In this document: in pieces, positions 8,084 through 16,840 of the stretch
Layout: the number at the start of each line of letters is the position of its first letter
How positions within the stretch are numbered: position 1 is the first letter of the stretch
Made by a program: the position numbers and the translations under genes
Source of the DNA: Pseudoduganella rivuli
GTDB lineage: Bacteria > Pseudomonadota > Gammaproteobacteria > Burkholderiales > Burkholderiaceae_D
DNA length: 64,000 nucleotides
Direction of reading: 5' to 3'
Assembly (NCBI RefSeq): GCF_009674485.1
Contig: NZ_WKJJ01000005.1
Coordinates: 248,001 to 312,000, forward strand
The notes under the pieces: model-generated
What the model saw: the letters and a program-made list of their open reading frames with translations, nothing else
Database searches by the model: none
Told to the model about the DNA's origin: nothing

Positions 8084-9760
8084 TTACCAGCCGGCGCCGT
8101 AGATGGCCGCCAACGCCACGCCGATGACGGCCGAGCCGAAGGCAAAGGCGCCGTCGACGCGGAACAGCGACGTGTCGACCTGCAGCGCCTTGGTGTTGCC
8201 GGCGCGCTTGGCTTCCGCCAGTTTGCTCATCAACACCATGCCGCCCACCACGAAGAAGAACACGATGAACATGCGGTCCAGGAAGGGAATTTCAAACACG
8301 CCGGATTCCGTGGCCTTGGCAAAACCGATCGGGGCCAGGAACGACAGGTCCATCATTTGCGGCAGGAACTTCAGCACGATGGAGCCCACCAGGCCGCCGA
8401 TAGTGGCGAACATGGCGGCGCCGGACGTGGTTTTTTTCCAGAAGAAGCCCATCAGGAACATGGCCAGGATGCCGGGCGAGACGAAGCCGGTGTATTCCTG
8501 GATGTACTGGAAGCCGCCTTTCTTATCGATGCCCAGCATTGGCGCGATCAGCACGGCCAGCGCCATCGAGACCACCACGCTGATGCGGCCGATCCACACC
8601 ATGCGCTGTTCGGACGCTTCCTTGCTGAAGGATTTCTTGTAGATGTCCAGCGTGAAGATGGTGGCGATACTGTTGGCCTTGCCGGCCAGCGAGGCCACCA
8701 CGGCGGCCGTCAGTGCGGCGAACGCGATGCCTTTCAGGCCCGATGGCAGCAGGTTCAGCAGGACCGGGTAAGCGCGGTCCGGATTGATTTCGCCGCCGTG
8801 CTGCATGGCGGTACCCAGCGCGCCGGATTTATCCAGCGCATAGGCGGCAATGCCTGGCAACACCACGATGACCGGCATCAGCAATTTCAGGAACGCGGCG
8901 AACAGCAAGCCTTTGCGCGCGGTCGGCAGGTCGGCGCCCAGCGCGCGCTGCGTGATGTACTGGTTGCAGCCCCAGTAGTTCAGGTTGACGATCCACATGC
9001 CGCCGATCAGCACCGACAGGCCCGGCAAATCCATGTAGTTGGCATTGTCGCGTTTCAGCACCATCTCGAAGTGATCGCCGGCGCGCACGAACAGTTCGGA
9101 GAAGCCCGCCATCGCGCCTTGCTTGCCGGCCAGGCCCGCCACCAGGTCCAGCGCCAGCCACGTCGTCACCAGGCCGCCGATCACCAGGCACGTCACCTGG
9201 ATCACGTCGGTGTAGCCGATGACTTTCATGCCGCCCAGGGTGATGATGGCGGCAAAGATCGCCAGGAACAGCATGCAGGGCAGCAGCGCGATGCCCGACA
9301 GGCTGGAAATCGCCAGCGCGCCCAGGTACAGGATCGACGTCAGGTTCACCACCACGTACAGGCCCAGCCAGAACAAGGCCATCGTCGTGGCCACGGCCTT
9401 GCCGTAACGCTGCTCGAGGAATTGCGGCATCGTGTAGATGCGGTTTTTCAGGTAGACCGGCATGAAGAACACAGCCACGATCACCAGCGTGGCGGCGGCC
9501 ATCAATTCATAGACGGCGATCGCCATGCCGATCTTGTAGCCGGAACCGCTCATGCCGATGAATTGCTCGGCCGAGATGTTGGAGGCGATCAGCGAAGCGC
9601 CGATGGCCCACCAGGTCAGCGACCCTTCGGCCAGGAAGTAGTCGTGCGAAGCCGAACCGGAGCCGGTCTGCTTGCGGCGGTAAACCCAGATGCCGTAGCC
9701 GGCCACGAGGATGAAGTAAAACAGGAAGACCACGAGGTCCAGGGTGGAAAAAGTGCTCAT
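8084..9760 (-). CDS. Sodium/solute symporter, SGLT-like
   Basis: A 558-residue inner membrane transporter of the SSS family. The block YFLAEGSLTWWAIGASLIAS followed by NISAEQFIGMSGSGY near residues 40-75 is the signature of the SGLT branch (vSGLT, human SGLT), which couples sodium influx to uptake of sugars or inositols. Around 14 hydrophobic spans can be counted, and the C-terminus ends in a hydrophobic helix (VIGVALAAIYGAGW) as in vSGLT. It differs clearly from ActP in this window. The gene stands alone with its own predicted promoter at 9825-9853 and terminator. The substrate cannot be fixed from sequence; a monosaccharide is most likely. Confidence 0.88.
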   Translation of the reverse strand: MSTFSTLDLVVFLFYFILVAGYGIWVYRRKQTGSGSASHDYFLAEGSLTWWAIGASLIASNISAEQFIGMSGSGYKIGMAIAVYELMAAATLVIVAVFFMPVYLKNRIYTMPQFLEQRYGKAVATTMALFWLGLYVVVNLTSILYLGALAISSLSGIALLPCMLFLAIFAAIITLGGMKVIGYTDVIQVTCLVIGGLVTTWLALDLVAGLAGKQGAMAGFSELFVRAGDHFEMVLKRDNANYMDLPGLSVLIGGMWIVNLNYWGCNQYITQRALGADLPTARKGLLFAAFLKLLMPVIVVLPGIAAYALDKSGALGTAMQHGGEINPDRAYPVLLNLLPSGLKGIAFAALTAAVVASLAGKANSIATIFTLDIYKKSFSKEASEQRMVWIGRISVVVSMALAVLIAPMLGIDKKGGFQYIQEYTGFVSPGILAMFLMGFFWKKTTSGAAMFATIGGLVGSIVLKFLPQMMDLSFLAPIGFAKATESGVFEIPFLDRMFIVFFFVVGGMVLMSKLAEAKRAGNTKALQVDTSLFRVDGAFAFGSAVIGVALAAIYGAGW

Positions 9761-9817
9761 AGGAGGTACACGACGAAGTGGTCAATGACGAAGGCATCTT
9801 AGGCGAGCTATGGCAGG

Positions 9818-9862
9818 TATTTCCAATATGAATTTCACATGCAGCTATATCAATTTGGAATA
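9818..9862 (-). promoter_or_regulatory. Promoter with flanking inverted repeat, sodium/solute symporter
   Basis: On the minus strand TTGATA (9848-9853) and CATATT (9825-9830) are separated by exactly 17 bases, giving a start near 9818 and a leader of about 57 bases. The promoter is bracketed by inverted arms TATTTCCAA (9818-9826) and TTGGAATA (9855-9862), which would suit a repressor that occludes both elements. Confidence 0.5.
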
Positions 9863-9957
9863 GGAATGCCGGGAGGAGGGAACGCGGCCGGCAAAAAGGC
9901 GGATGCGTGCCGTCCGATCGGGGGACGGCAGCGTGCAACAGTAGGGGACGGGACCGC

Positions 9958-10731
9958 TCAGCGCTTACGCTGGGCGTTGTTCATGTTTTCCAGCAGGCTG
10001 GCGATCCGGCTTTGCATTTCCGGGTCCAGGTTGATGAATTTGCAGCCGATGTGCAACTGCTCGCCCAGCAGGAAAGAGCGGTAGGGGCGCGTGAGGCGGA
10101 TTTCCATTTCCGTGACGATGATGGTTTCCGGCCCCAGGTCCAGCCGCACATCCTGCAGCTTGCGGCCCTTGAACAAGCCCTTCGCTTCGTTTTTCGCACA
10201 GCGCAGGCCAATCCCGCCCACCGAGAAATCGTGCAGCGGCAATTCATACGGGTTGCCGTTCATGACGAACGACGCCATGAACGTGACGCCCACCGGCGTT
10301 TCCTGGCGCGTCGACTCGCGCCGGTTCAGCACTTCGCACGTTTCCGGGAACGTCAGTGGGACCTGGTGCGGCAGGGCGGGCGCCGAACGCCAGTTTTTGT
10401 CCGTCAGTTCGAATTGCAGCTTGGCGTTGCGCAGCCACGCGACGAACGTGACTTTGCCGGGTGGTAACTTCTCTCCGGCATTCAATTCAATGACGAAATG
10501 CGGCAATTCGGGATCGACCGACAAAATGCGCCCCAATATCACCGTGCGGCTGCCCGCCGCGTACATCGATATGGCATCGCCGCTGTAAGCCAGCAAGGTC
10601 AGCGCGTCGCCGATATCGTCGACGTCCGCCATGTCGTGCGACTTGGCGGTGGCCGGGATCGGGTCCGTCGCGTCCTGCGGCCGGGGCGGACCTTTGCGGA
10701 TCGAGGCGGGATTGGGGTCATTTAGCAACAT
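9958..10731 (-). CDS. PilZ-domain protein, YcgR-like flagellar brake
   Basis: A 257-residue two-domain protein: an N-terminal YcgR-type beta domain (about 40-130) and a C-terminal PilZ domain (about 135-250). The c-di-GMP-binding residues are present: the RRESTR motif (137-142) and D168-x-S170-x-x-G173. In E. coli the family binds the flagellar motor at high c-di-GMP and slows swimming. No flagellar gene is near, so the target is inferred from family. A perfect TTGACA (minus strand, 10754-10759) stands upstream, but its 17-base-spaced AT-rich -10 ends at the assigned ATG. Translation may therefore be nearly leaderless or start at ATG 10632. Confidence 0.85.
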   Translation of the reverse strand: MLLNDPNPASIRKGPPRPQDATDPIPATAKSHDMADVDDIGDALTLLAYSGDAISMYAAGSRTVILGRILSVDPELPHFVIELNAGEKLPPGKVTFVAWLRNAKLQFELTDKNWRSAPALPHQVPLTFPETCEVLNRRESTRQETPVGVTFMASFVMNGNPYELPLHDFSVGGIGLRCAKNEAKGLFKGRKLQDVRLDLGPETIIVTEMEIRLTRPYRSFLLGEQLHIGCKFINLDPEMQSRIASLLENMNNAQRKR

Positions 10732-11002
10732 ATATTTTAATTATGAAATTAAATGTCAAACAGATATTGAGTGCGCCTAGTCTACTCGCGAATCATGAGT
10801 TAATAATGATTTTAATTGCCGGACGACAAGTAAATGTGGGGTTTGATCAACAAAGCGGGGTGAAAAACCGGCTCAGTCGTATAGACAGATGACTGGTGGT
10901 TACATTCCCCGTTGCACGGGCGGTAGCCTCGGGCAAGGGGAGGAATTGTGGGGGCGAGGCGTGGTTTCCGGAATGACCGATAGGGACGTTCCTGATGAAG
11001 CT

Positions 11003-11809
11003 TCAAGCCAGCCCGAAGGTCTTTCTCAGGCTTGAGTCGACCGGGCCGGCAGGCATGAAGCGGCGCAATTTGCTCAACAGCGACGCCTCTCCTGCTGGCG
11101 CGCGGCGCATGCGCCAAGCCCCCAGGGCTGCTTCGACGATCGTATCAGCCACCCCGGAAGGGGCGGGGGCGGCGCTGACGGTATTGGCGACCGTGCGCGC
11201 GGCCAGATCGCGTTCGCGGTCGTAGTCCGGGATTCTGGAATGGGCCTGAGGCGAGTTGGCGTCCAGATTGGTCCTGGTAAAGGATGGCGCGACCAGCGTG
11301 ACGCGGATGCCGAACTGGCGCACTTCATGGTCCAGACTCTCGGAGAGTCCCTCGACTGCATGTTTGGAGGCGGAATACAGTCCCATGTACGGCGCCGGCA
11401 GAAAGCCGAGCACCGAACTGACGTTGACGATCCTTCCTCGACCCTGCGCCCGCATGTGCGGGAGCGCCGCCTGCGTCGTGCGCAAGATGCTCAACACATT
11501 GGTATCGAACAGCGATGCAGCCTCGTAGGTGGTGGTTTCCTCCACCGCGCCCACCAGATTTGTGCCCGCGTTGTTGACCAGAACGTCGATGCGGCCGGCC
11601 TGGCCGATGACCAGATCGATCCCATGGCGAACCGACGCTTCGTCGCGCACATCCATCTCGATGAGTGTGACGCCAGGCAGCGGCGAGGTGTTGGCGATAC
11701 TGCGCACGGTGCCGAATACCTGGCATCCCCGTGCGGCGAATTTTTCTGCGGCGGCACGTCCGATGCCCGATGACACGCCGGTAATAACGACAACAGTAGC
11801 TTTAGACAT
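11003..11809 (-). CDS. Short-chain dehydrogenase/reductase (classical SDR)
   Basis: A 268-residue NAD(P)-dependent oxidoreductase of the classical SDR type. Motifs are complete: TGVSSGIG (10-17) for cofactor binding, NNAG (79-82), the serine after NVSS (about 131) and the catalytic Tyr145-xxx-Lys149. The substrate is unknown. It lies 40 bases downstream of the RND pump gene on the same strand and may be the last gene of that operon under TetR control. SDRs of this sort are frequent passengers of TetR-efflux loci, possibly acting on the inducer. A basic C-terminal tail (KLRRFMPAG) follows the core. Confidence 0.88.
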   Translation of the reverse strand: MSKATVVVITGVSSGIGRAAAEKFAARGCQVFGTVRSIANTSPLPGVTLIEMDVRDEASVRHGIDLVIGQAGRIDVLVNNAGTNLVGAVEETTTYEAASLFDTNVLSILRTTQAALPHMRAQGRGRIVNVSSVLGFLPAPYMGLYSASKHAVEGLSESLDHEVRQFGIRVTLVAPSFTRTNLDANSPQAHSRIPDYDRERDLAARTVANTVSAAPAPSGVADTIVEAALGAWRMRRAPAGEASLLSKLRRFMPAGPVDSSLRKTFGLA

Positions 11810-11849
11810 AGCAAATTCTCTCGATTGTGTGAAGAGTCAGGAACAGCAA

Positions 11850-14800
11850 TCAGTGCGACGATACCGCGTGCAAGGTGCGATGCGGTTCCGCTTTCGTGGC
11901 CGGCCCGATCTTGAACCAGATGGCATACATGGCCGGCAGGAACACCAGCGTCAGCACCGTCCCGGCGAAGGTGCCGCCGATCAGCGTGTAGGCGAGCGTG
12001 CCCCAGAACACCGAATGGGTCAGCGGGATGAACGCAAGGATGGCCGCCAGTGCGGTCAGGATCACCGGGCGGGAACGCTGCACCGTGGCCTCGACCACCG
12101 CCTGGAATGGGGCCAGGCCCGCCTGTTCGTTATGGTGGATCTGTCCGATCAGGATCAGCGTGTTGCGCATCAGGATGCCCGACAGGGCGATCAACCCGAC
12201 CAGCGCATTGATGCCGAAGGGCTGCTGGAACAGGATCAGCGTCGGGACCACGCCGATTAATCCCAGCGGGCTGGTCAGGAACACCATGACCATTGCGGAG
12301 ATCGAGCGCACCTGGAAGATGATGATCAGCAGGGTCATGGCCAGCATGATGGGGAACAGCGGCAGCATTGCTTTCGTCGCCTTGCCGGATTCCTCGATCG
12401 AGCCGGCTTCTTCGATACGGTAGCCGCCCGGCAGCTTGTCCACGATGGGCTGCAACTGCCGGGTCATGGCGGCGGAAACGTCCGGCGGCTGCAAGCCATC
12501 GGCAATGTCGCCTCGCACGGTCATGGTCGGCATGCGGTCGCGGCGGCGGATGACCGGCTCCTCCGACCGCACCTCGACTTTGCCCACCTGCGATAGCGGG
12601 ATATGTTGTCCCCCCGCGCCGGTCAATGTGAAGTCGGCGATCCTGGCCGGGTCCAGGCGGTTGCCGCCGGCGGACCGGGCCATCACCTGCACCGTGCGGA
12701 TATCTTCACGTACCGTGGTCAGCGGCACACCGCTCAGCAGGAACTGCAGTTGCTGCGCGACGGCATTGGACGTCAGGCCGACCGCCTGCAAGCGATCCTG
12801 CTGCAACGTGAAATGCAGTGTGGGCGTGCGTGCGCCCCAGTCGTTATTCACGGTGCGCATCATCGGACTGGCTTCCATGACGTGCTGCACTTCCGCCGCG
12901 ATGCCGCGCAGCTTGTCCGGATCCGGTCCTGTGACCCGGTAGGCGACCGGGTACGGCGAGTAGGGGCCGAACACGAGCTGGGTGACACGGACACGCGCTT
13001 CCGGCGCGAGACCGGCGGCCACCGCGAGGCGCAAGCGCTGCTTCAACGCATCGCGCTCATGCTGGTTATCGGTGCGGATCACGATCTTGGCGAACGACGG
13101 ATCAGGCAGTTCGGGTCCCATGGCCAGGTAGAAGCGGGGCGCCCCCTGGCCGATGTAGGCGGTCACGATCTTCGCTTCCGCCTGCCGGGATAACCATGCT
13201 TCGACCTTCGCCGCGGCCGCGCTGGTTTGCACGATCGACGCACCATAGGGCATCTGGACTTCGACCAGCACTTCCGGGCGGTCCGAGATCGGGAAGAATT
13301 GTTTCTTGACCACGGCCATGCCCAGGATCGCCACGATGAACAGGCCTGCCACCGCACCGGCAACCGGCCATTTGCGGATGATGACGCGCTCCAGGATCTG
13401 ACGGAAGCGGTTGTAGCGCGGAGTGTCGTAGAGCGCGTCGTGACCGCCTTCGACCTGCTTGAGTTCGGGCAGCAGTTTCACGCCGAGGTAAGGGGTGAAG
13501 ACCACGGCCACGACCCACGAGGCAATCAGGGCGATACCGACGATCCAGAACATGTTGCTGGTGTATTCGCCCGCGGTGGAACGCGCGAAGCCGTTGGGCA
13601 TGAACCCAACCGCCGTGACCAGCGTGCCCGACAGCATGGGCGCGGCGGTATGGCTCCAGGCATAGGCGGACGCGGCGATACGGCTGTAGCCTTCCTCCAT
13701 CTTCACCACCATCATTTCAATGGCGATGATGGCGTCATCGACCAGCAGGCCCAACCCCAGGATCAATGAGCCGAGCGTGATGCGGTCGAAGTTCTTGCCT
13801 GTTGCCGCCATCACGATGAAGACCACCGCCAGTGTCAGCGGCACGGCTGCCGCGACCACGATGCCGACGCGCCAGCCCATGCTGACGAAGCACACCACCA
13901 TCACGACCAGCAGCGCGACGAAGAACTTGACCATGAATTCATCGACCGAAGAACTGATGTTGACAGCCTGGTCGGTGACCTTGGTCAGGCCCATGCCGAG
14001 CGGCAGTTCCGCATTGATCGCGCCCACTTCTTTCTCGAGCGCCTTGCCGAGGTCGAGGCCGTTCCAGCCATCGCGCATGACGATACCGAGCAGCAGCGCA
14101 GGTTCGCCGCCATTGCGGATCATGAACGTTGCCGGGTCTTCATAGCCGCGCCTGATCGTGGCGACGTCCGACAGTTTCAGGGTGCGGCCCTGCGCAACGA
14201 CGGGGGTCTCGCGGATCTTCTGCAATTCGTCGAACGCGCCGTCCAGGCGGATGAATACCTGCGGTCCCTTGGTTTCCACCGAACCGGCCGGCGTCAGGAC
14301 ATTTTGATTGTTCAGTGCGGCGAACACCTCCAGCGGGCTGACTCCCAGCGTTGCCAGGCGCTCATGCGAGAATTCGACAAAGATGCGCTGGGATTGTTCG
14401 CCAATGATGTTGACCTTTTTCACGCCCGGCACATGCAGCAGGCGTTGACGCAGCGTTTCGGCATCCCGCACCAGCACGCGCTGCGGCTCACCCCTGGCCT
14501 TCAGCGCGAACAGCGCAAATGTCACGTCCGCATATTCGTCATTGACCATCGGGCCGATGACGCCGGCCGGCAGGTTGCCGGCTTCATCGCCGACTTTCTT
14601 GCGGGCCTGGTAAAACTGTTCCTGCACTTCCGCCGGCGGCGTGCCGTCCTGCAGCGTCAGCGTGGTGAATGCCAACCCCGGCCGGGTGTAGGTTTCGCTG
14701 CGCTCGTACCAGCGCAATTCCTGCAGGCGCTTTTCAATCTTTTCGGCGACCTGGTCCTGCATTTCCTGCGCGGTCGCGCCTGGCCAGGCCGTGACCACGG

Positions 14801-14951
14801 TCATGACCTTGACCGTGAAAGCAGGATCTTCCGCGCGGCCCAATTTGAAGAATGAAACGATCCCGGCCACCGAGATCAGGAAAATCAGGAACAGTGTGAC
14901 GGCGCGCTCGCGCACGGCAAGCGCCGACAGGTTGAAGCGGCTTGCGCTCAT
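11850..14951 (-). CDS. RND efflux pump inner membrane subunit
   Basis: A 1033-residue proton-driven RND permease (AcrB-like architecture, 12 membrane helices with two large periplasmic loops). The TM4 proton-relay aspartates are seen in GLGLLVDDAIIAIEMM, and the C-terminal half has the parallel block GILMRNTLILIGQI. The first helix motif FLIFLISVAGIVSFFKLGRAEDP resembles the VexF/MexK-type branch rather than AcrB itself, so the substrate spectrum (drugs, dyes, detergents, aromatics) is open. Its ATG overlaps the stop of the upstream adaptor gene by four bases. Together with the adaptor and the divergently placed outer membrane factor it forms a complete tripartite system controlled by the adjacent TetR. 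Confidence 0.95.
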   Translation of the reverse strand: MSASRFNLSALAVRERAVTLFLIFLISVAGIVSFFKLGRAEDPAFTVKVMTVVTAWPGATAQEMQDQVAEKIEKRLQELRWYERSETYTRPGLAFTTLTLQDGTPPAEVQEQFYQARKKVGDEAGNLPAGVIGPMVNDEYADVTFALFALKARGEPQRVLVRDAETLRQRLLHVPGVKKVNIIGEQSQRIFVEFSHERLATLGVSPLEVFAALNNQNVLTPAGSVETKGPQVFIRLDGAFDELQKIRETPVVAQGRTLKLSDVATIRRGYEDPATFMIRNGGEPALLLGIVMRDGWNGLDLGKALEKEVGAINAELPLGMGLTKVTDQAVNISSSVDEFMVKFFVALLVVMVVCFVSMGWRVGIVVAAAVPLTLAVVFIVMAATGKNFDRITLGSLILGLGLLVDDAIIAIEMMVVKMEEGYSRIAASAYAWSHTAAPMLSGTLVTAVGFMPNGFARSTAGEYTSNMFWIVGIALIASWVVAVVFTPYLGVKLLPELKQVEGGHDALYDTPRYNRFRQILERVIIRKWPVAGAVAGLFIVAILGMAVVKKQFFPISDRPEVLVEVQMPYGASIVQTSAAAAKVEAWLSRQAEAKIVTAYIGQGAPRFYLAMGPELPDPSFAKIVIRTDNQHERDALKQRLRLAVAAGLAPEARVRVTQLVFGPYSPYPVAYRVTGPDPDKLRGIAAEVQHVMEASPMMRTVNNDWGARTPTLHFTLQQDRLQAVGLTSNAVAQQLQFLLSGVPLTTVREDIRTVQVMARSAGGNRLDPARIADFTLTGAGGQHIPLSQVGKVEVRSEEPVIRRRDRMPTMTVRGDIADGLQPPDVSAAMTRQLQPIVDKLPGGYRIEEAGSIEESGKATKAMLPLFPIMLAMTLLIIIFQVRSISAMVMVFLTSPLGLIGVVPTLILFQQPFGINALVGLIALSGILMRNTLILIGQIHHNEQAGLAPFQAVVEATVQRSRPVILTALAAILAFIPLTHSVFWGTLAYTLIGGTFAGTVLTLVFLPAMYAIWFKIGPATKAEPHRTLHAVSSH

Positions 14952-16057
14952 GGTTGCGCTCCCGTGCCGGCGGCAGCCTGGTCGGCGATACGTACCGGTG
15001 CGCCTTCGCGCAGCAGGTGGGCGCCCAGTGCAACGATCCGCTCGCCTTGCTTGAGTTGCGCGCTGATCAGCGCGTTATCGTCGCCCAGGCGCTGGACCGT
15101 CACCGGACGCCAGTTGACCTTGGCCGGCTGGCCCTGGATCACCCAGACACCAGGTCCCTTGCCGGCGTCAAACAGCGCGCCCAGCGGTACCGCCCACGCG
15201 CTTTGCGCAGCGGACTGCGCGTCCGGGATGTGGATCGTCACGGTCGCGCCGAGCGGCGCATCGGCGAGTTCGCCCTCCAGCACATAGCGCGCCTCGAAAG
15301 TCCGCGTGAGGCGGTCCGCGGTATCCGACAGCTGCCTTAGCCGGGCCGGAGAGGCGGCGCCATCCTTGCCAAATAGCGAGGCCAGCCCGGCCGAGCCGAT
15401 CGCGGGACGCAAGGTTTCGGGGAGCTGGATGATGGCTTCGCGGCGGCCTGCATGGGCGATGCGGATGACCGCCTGTCCTGCGCCGACGACCTGGCCGGGT
15501 TCGGCCAGTGTTTCCATGACGACGCCATCGGTGTCCGCCACCAGTTCGGTATAGCGGGTTGCGTTGCGCGCCACTTCGGCCTGGGCTTCGGCCGCGTTCA
15601 GCTGGGCTTGCGCAGCATGGGCGGCGGCCGACACCTGGTCATAAGCGGAAGCGGAAATCGCGCCGGTGCCGCGCAGGTCGCGGTAGCGCGCTTCGTCCTG
15701 CGCGGTTTGCTGCGCGCGGGCGCGGGCAGCGGCGACCGCTTCCTGTTGGGCGAGCGCGGCGAGTTTCAGGTCGGCCGGGTCGATGCGCATCAGCGCCTGG
15801 CCGCGCTTGACGGTTTGGCCCGTGTCGACCAGGCGCGCCAGCACTTTGCCGGCGACCCGGAAGCCCAGGTCGCTTTGCACCCTGGCGGCGACGGTTCCGG
15901 TGAACGCCCTCGGGACAGGCGCCGCATTCGTGACGATGGCGGCGCGCACCAATGGCGCGTCGGTGCGCGGGTCGGATTGCTGTTTCTCGCCGCAGGCGAC
16001 CAACATCAGCGGCAAGACGGCGATGACAGCGGAGAAAACATGGCGACGGCGAAGCAT
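14948..16057 (-). CDS. RND efflux periplasmic adaptor (membrane fusion protein)
   Basis: A 369-residue lipoprotein that bridges the RND pump to the outer membrane channel. The signal peptide ends in a lipobox (MLVAC, Cys at about residue 22). The flanking lipoyl/barrel-sandwich halves are seen as GFRVAGKVLARLVDTGQTVKRG and TDGVVMETLAEPGQVVGAGQ, separated by an alanine-rich alpha-hairpin coiled coil (LAALAQQEAVAAARARAQQT onward). It is translationally coupled to the pump gene by an ATGA overlap. The promoter region upstream holds one of the two 28-bp TetR operators (16101-16128), 44 bases before the ATG. Confidence 0.94.
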   Translation of the reverse strand: MLRRRHVFSAVIAVLPLMLVACGEKQQSDPRTDAPLVRAAIVTNAAPVPRAFTGTVAARVQSDLGFRVAGKVLARLVDTGQTVKRGQALMRIDPADLKLAALAQQEAVAAARARAQQTAQDEARYRDLRGTGAISASAYDQVSAAAHAAQAQLNAAEAQAEVARNATRYTELVADTDGVVMETLAEPGQVVGAGQAVIRIAHAGRREAIIQLPETLRPAIGSAGLASLFGKDGAASPARLRQLSDTADRLTRTFEARYVLEGELADAPLGATVTIHIPDAQSAAQSAWAVPLGALFDAGKGPGVWVIQGQPAKVNWRPVTVQRLGDDNALISAQLKQGERIVALGAHLLREGAPVRIADQAAAGTGAQP

Positions 16058-16100
16058 GGAAATCCCGTAAATGAATAAAACAGGATTTCATTTTGAGACT

Positions 16101-16128
16101 AGTGACCAAATATGTCAACAGTCACTAA
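16101..16128. promoter_or_regulatory. TetR operator 1, efflux operon promoter
   Basis: A 28-bp site of the form AGTGACCAAAT-N8-AGTCACTAA with dyad arms AGTGAC/GTCACT. The same pattern and spacing recur at 16798-16825. It lies between the tetR stop and the adaptor ATG (16057), where a repressor would block the efflux operon. Confidence 0.75.
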
Positions 16129-16141
16129 CTTGTTGGTGTGA

Positions 16142-16759
16142 TCATCTTGATAAGCTTCGCAGCACCAGGCTGGCCAGCCGGGCCGGCGCTTCGTCGATGC
16201 AATCGAAGCTGTATTGCAGCAGCAGCGGGTTCAGGTAAGGGCGCATGACCAGGTAAATGGCGTTCATCGTCTCGTCCAGTGGTGTCTTGCGCTCGAAATC
16301 TTCGGTCTCCCGGCCCAGACGCAATATGTCCTGCAGGATTTGCTGGATACGCGATTCGTAGTTCCGCGCGGCTTCCCAATGCCCGGTGGCGGCAGCCGCC
16401 GCGATGTCGTAAAGCTTACGATCTTCGGAAAAGAGCCGCATGCTCGACTCGACAATGGCCTTGAACATGCGGCGCAGCTTCTCCGGCGCGCCATCGGCGC
16501 TGTCCACGGCCGCCCTGATATCGGTTTCGATTTCGCGCAGGCAGTTTGCGCAGATGAGTTCCCCGATGGCTTGTTTGGACTCGAAGAACTTGTAGATATA
16601 CGCCTTGGAAAAGCCGATGGCTTTGGCGAGGTCGGAGACGGTGGTCTTTTCATAGCCGTACAGGCGGAAGTGCTCGGTAGCGGCGGAAACGATTTGATCG
16701 CGTACTTCGTGATCGATGGGGCCCCGGGCGGGACTTTGATTGGTGGCGGTTGTGTTCAT
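16142..16759 (-). CDS. TetR/AcrR family repressor of the efflux cluster
   Basis: A 205-residue one-component regulator. The N-terminal helix-turn-helix is clear (YGYEKTTVSDLAKAIGFSKA, about residues 29-48), followed by the YIYKFFESKQAI helix typical of TetR proteins. The C-terminal ligand domain is variable, as expected. I placed the start at ATG 16759: a longer frame opens at 16837, but there the 28-bp operator (16798-16825) would lie inside the coding region. The gene lies between the pump/adaptor operon and the divergently transcribed outer membrane factor gene, and both promoters carry the same operator, so it very probably represses both as well as itself. Confidence 0.9.
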   Translation of the reverse strand: MNTTATNQSPARGPIDHEVRDQIVSAATEHFRLYGYEKTTVSDLAKAIGFSKAYIYKFFESKQAIGELICANCLREIETDIRAAVDSADGAPEKLRRMFKAIVESSMRLFSEDRKLYDIAAAAATGHWEAARNYESRIQQILQDILRLGRETEDFERKTPLDETMNAIYLVMRPYLNPLLLQYSFDCIDEAPARLASLVLRSLSR

Positions 16760-16797
16760 GCCCGACAGATTAACGCCAGCCATGGATTTGCACAACG

Positions 16798-16825
16798 AGT
16801 GACCAAATGGTGATATAGTCACCAA
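16798..16825. promoter_or_regulatory. TetR operator 2, tetR/outer membrane factor intergenic region
   Basis: Second copy of the 28-bp site AGTGACCAAAT-N8-AGTCACCAA, identical to operator 1 at 19 of the 20 bases outside the N8 core. A TATAGT hexamer (16814-16819), a possible plus-strand -10 for the outer membrane factor gene, lies inside it. Confidence 0.75.
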
Positions 16826-16840
16826 AGACTCCTCCACTAT

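Noticed and set aside
7796..9802. A 668-codon plus-strand frame opposite the sodium/solute symporter
   Set aside because: Histidine-, glutamine- and arginine-rich antisense translation with no domain.
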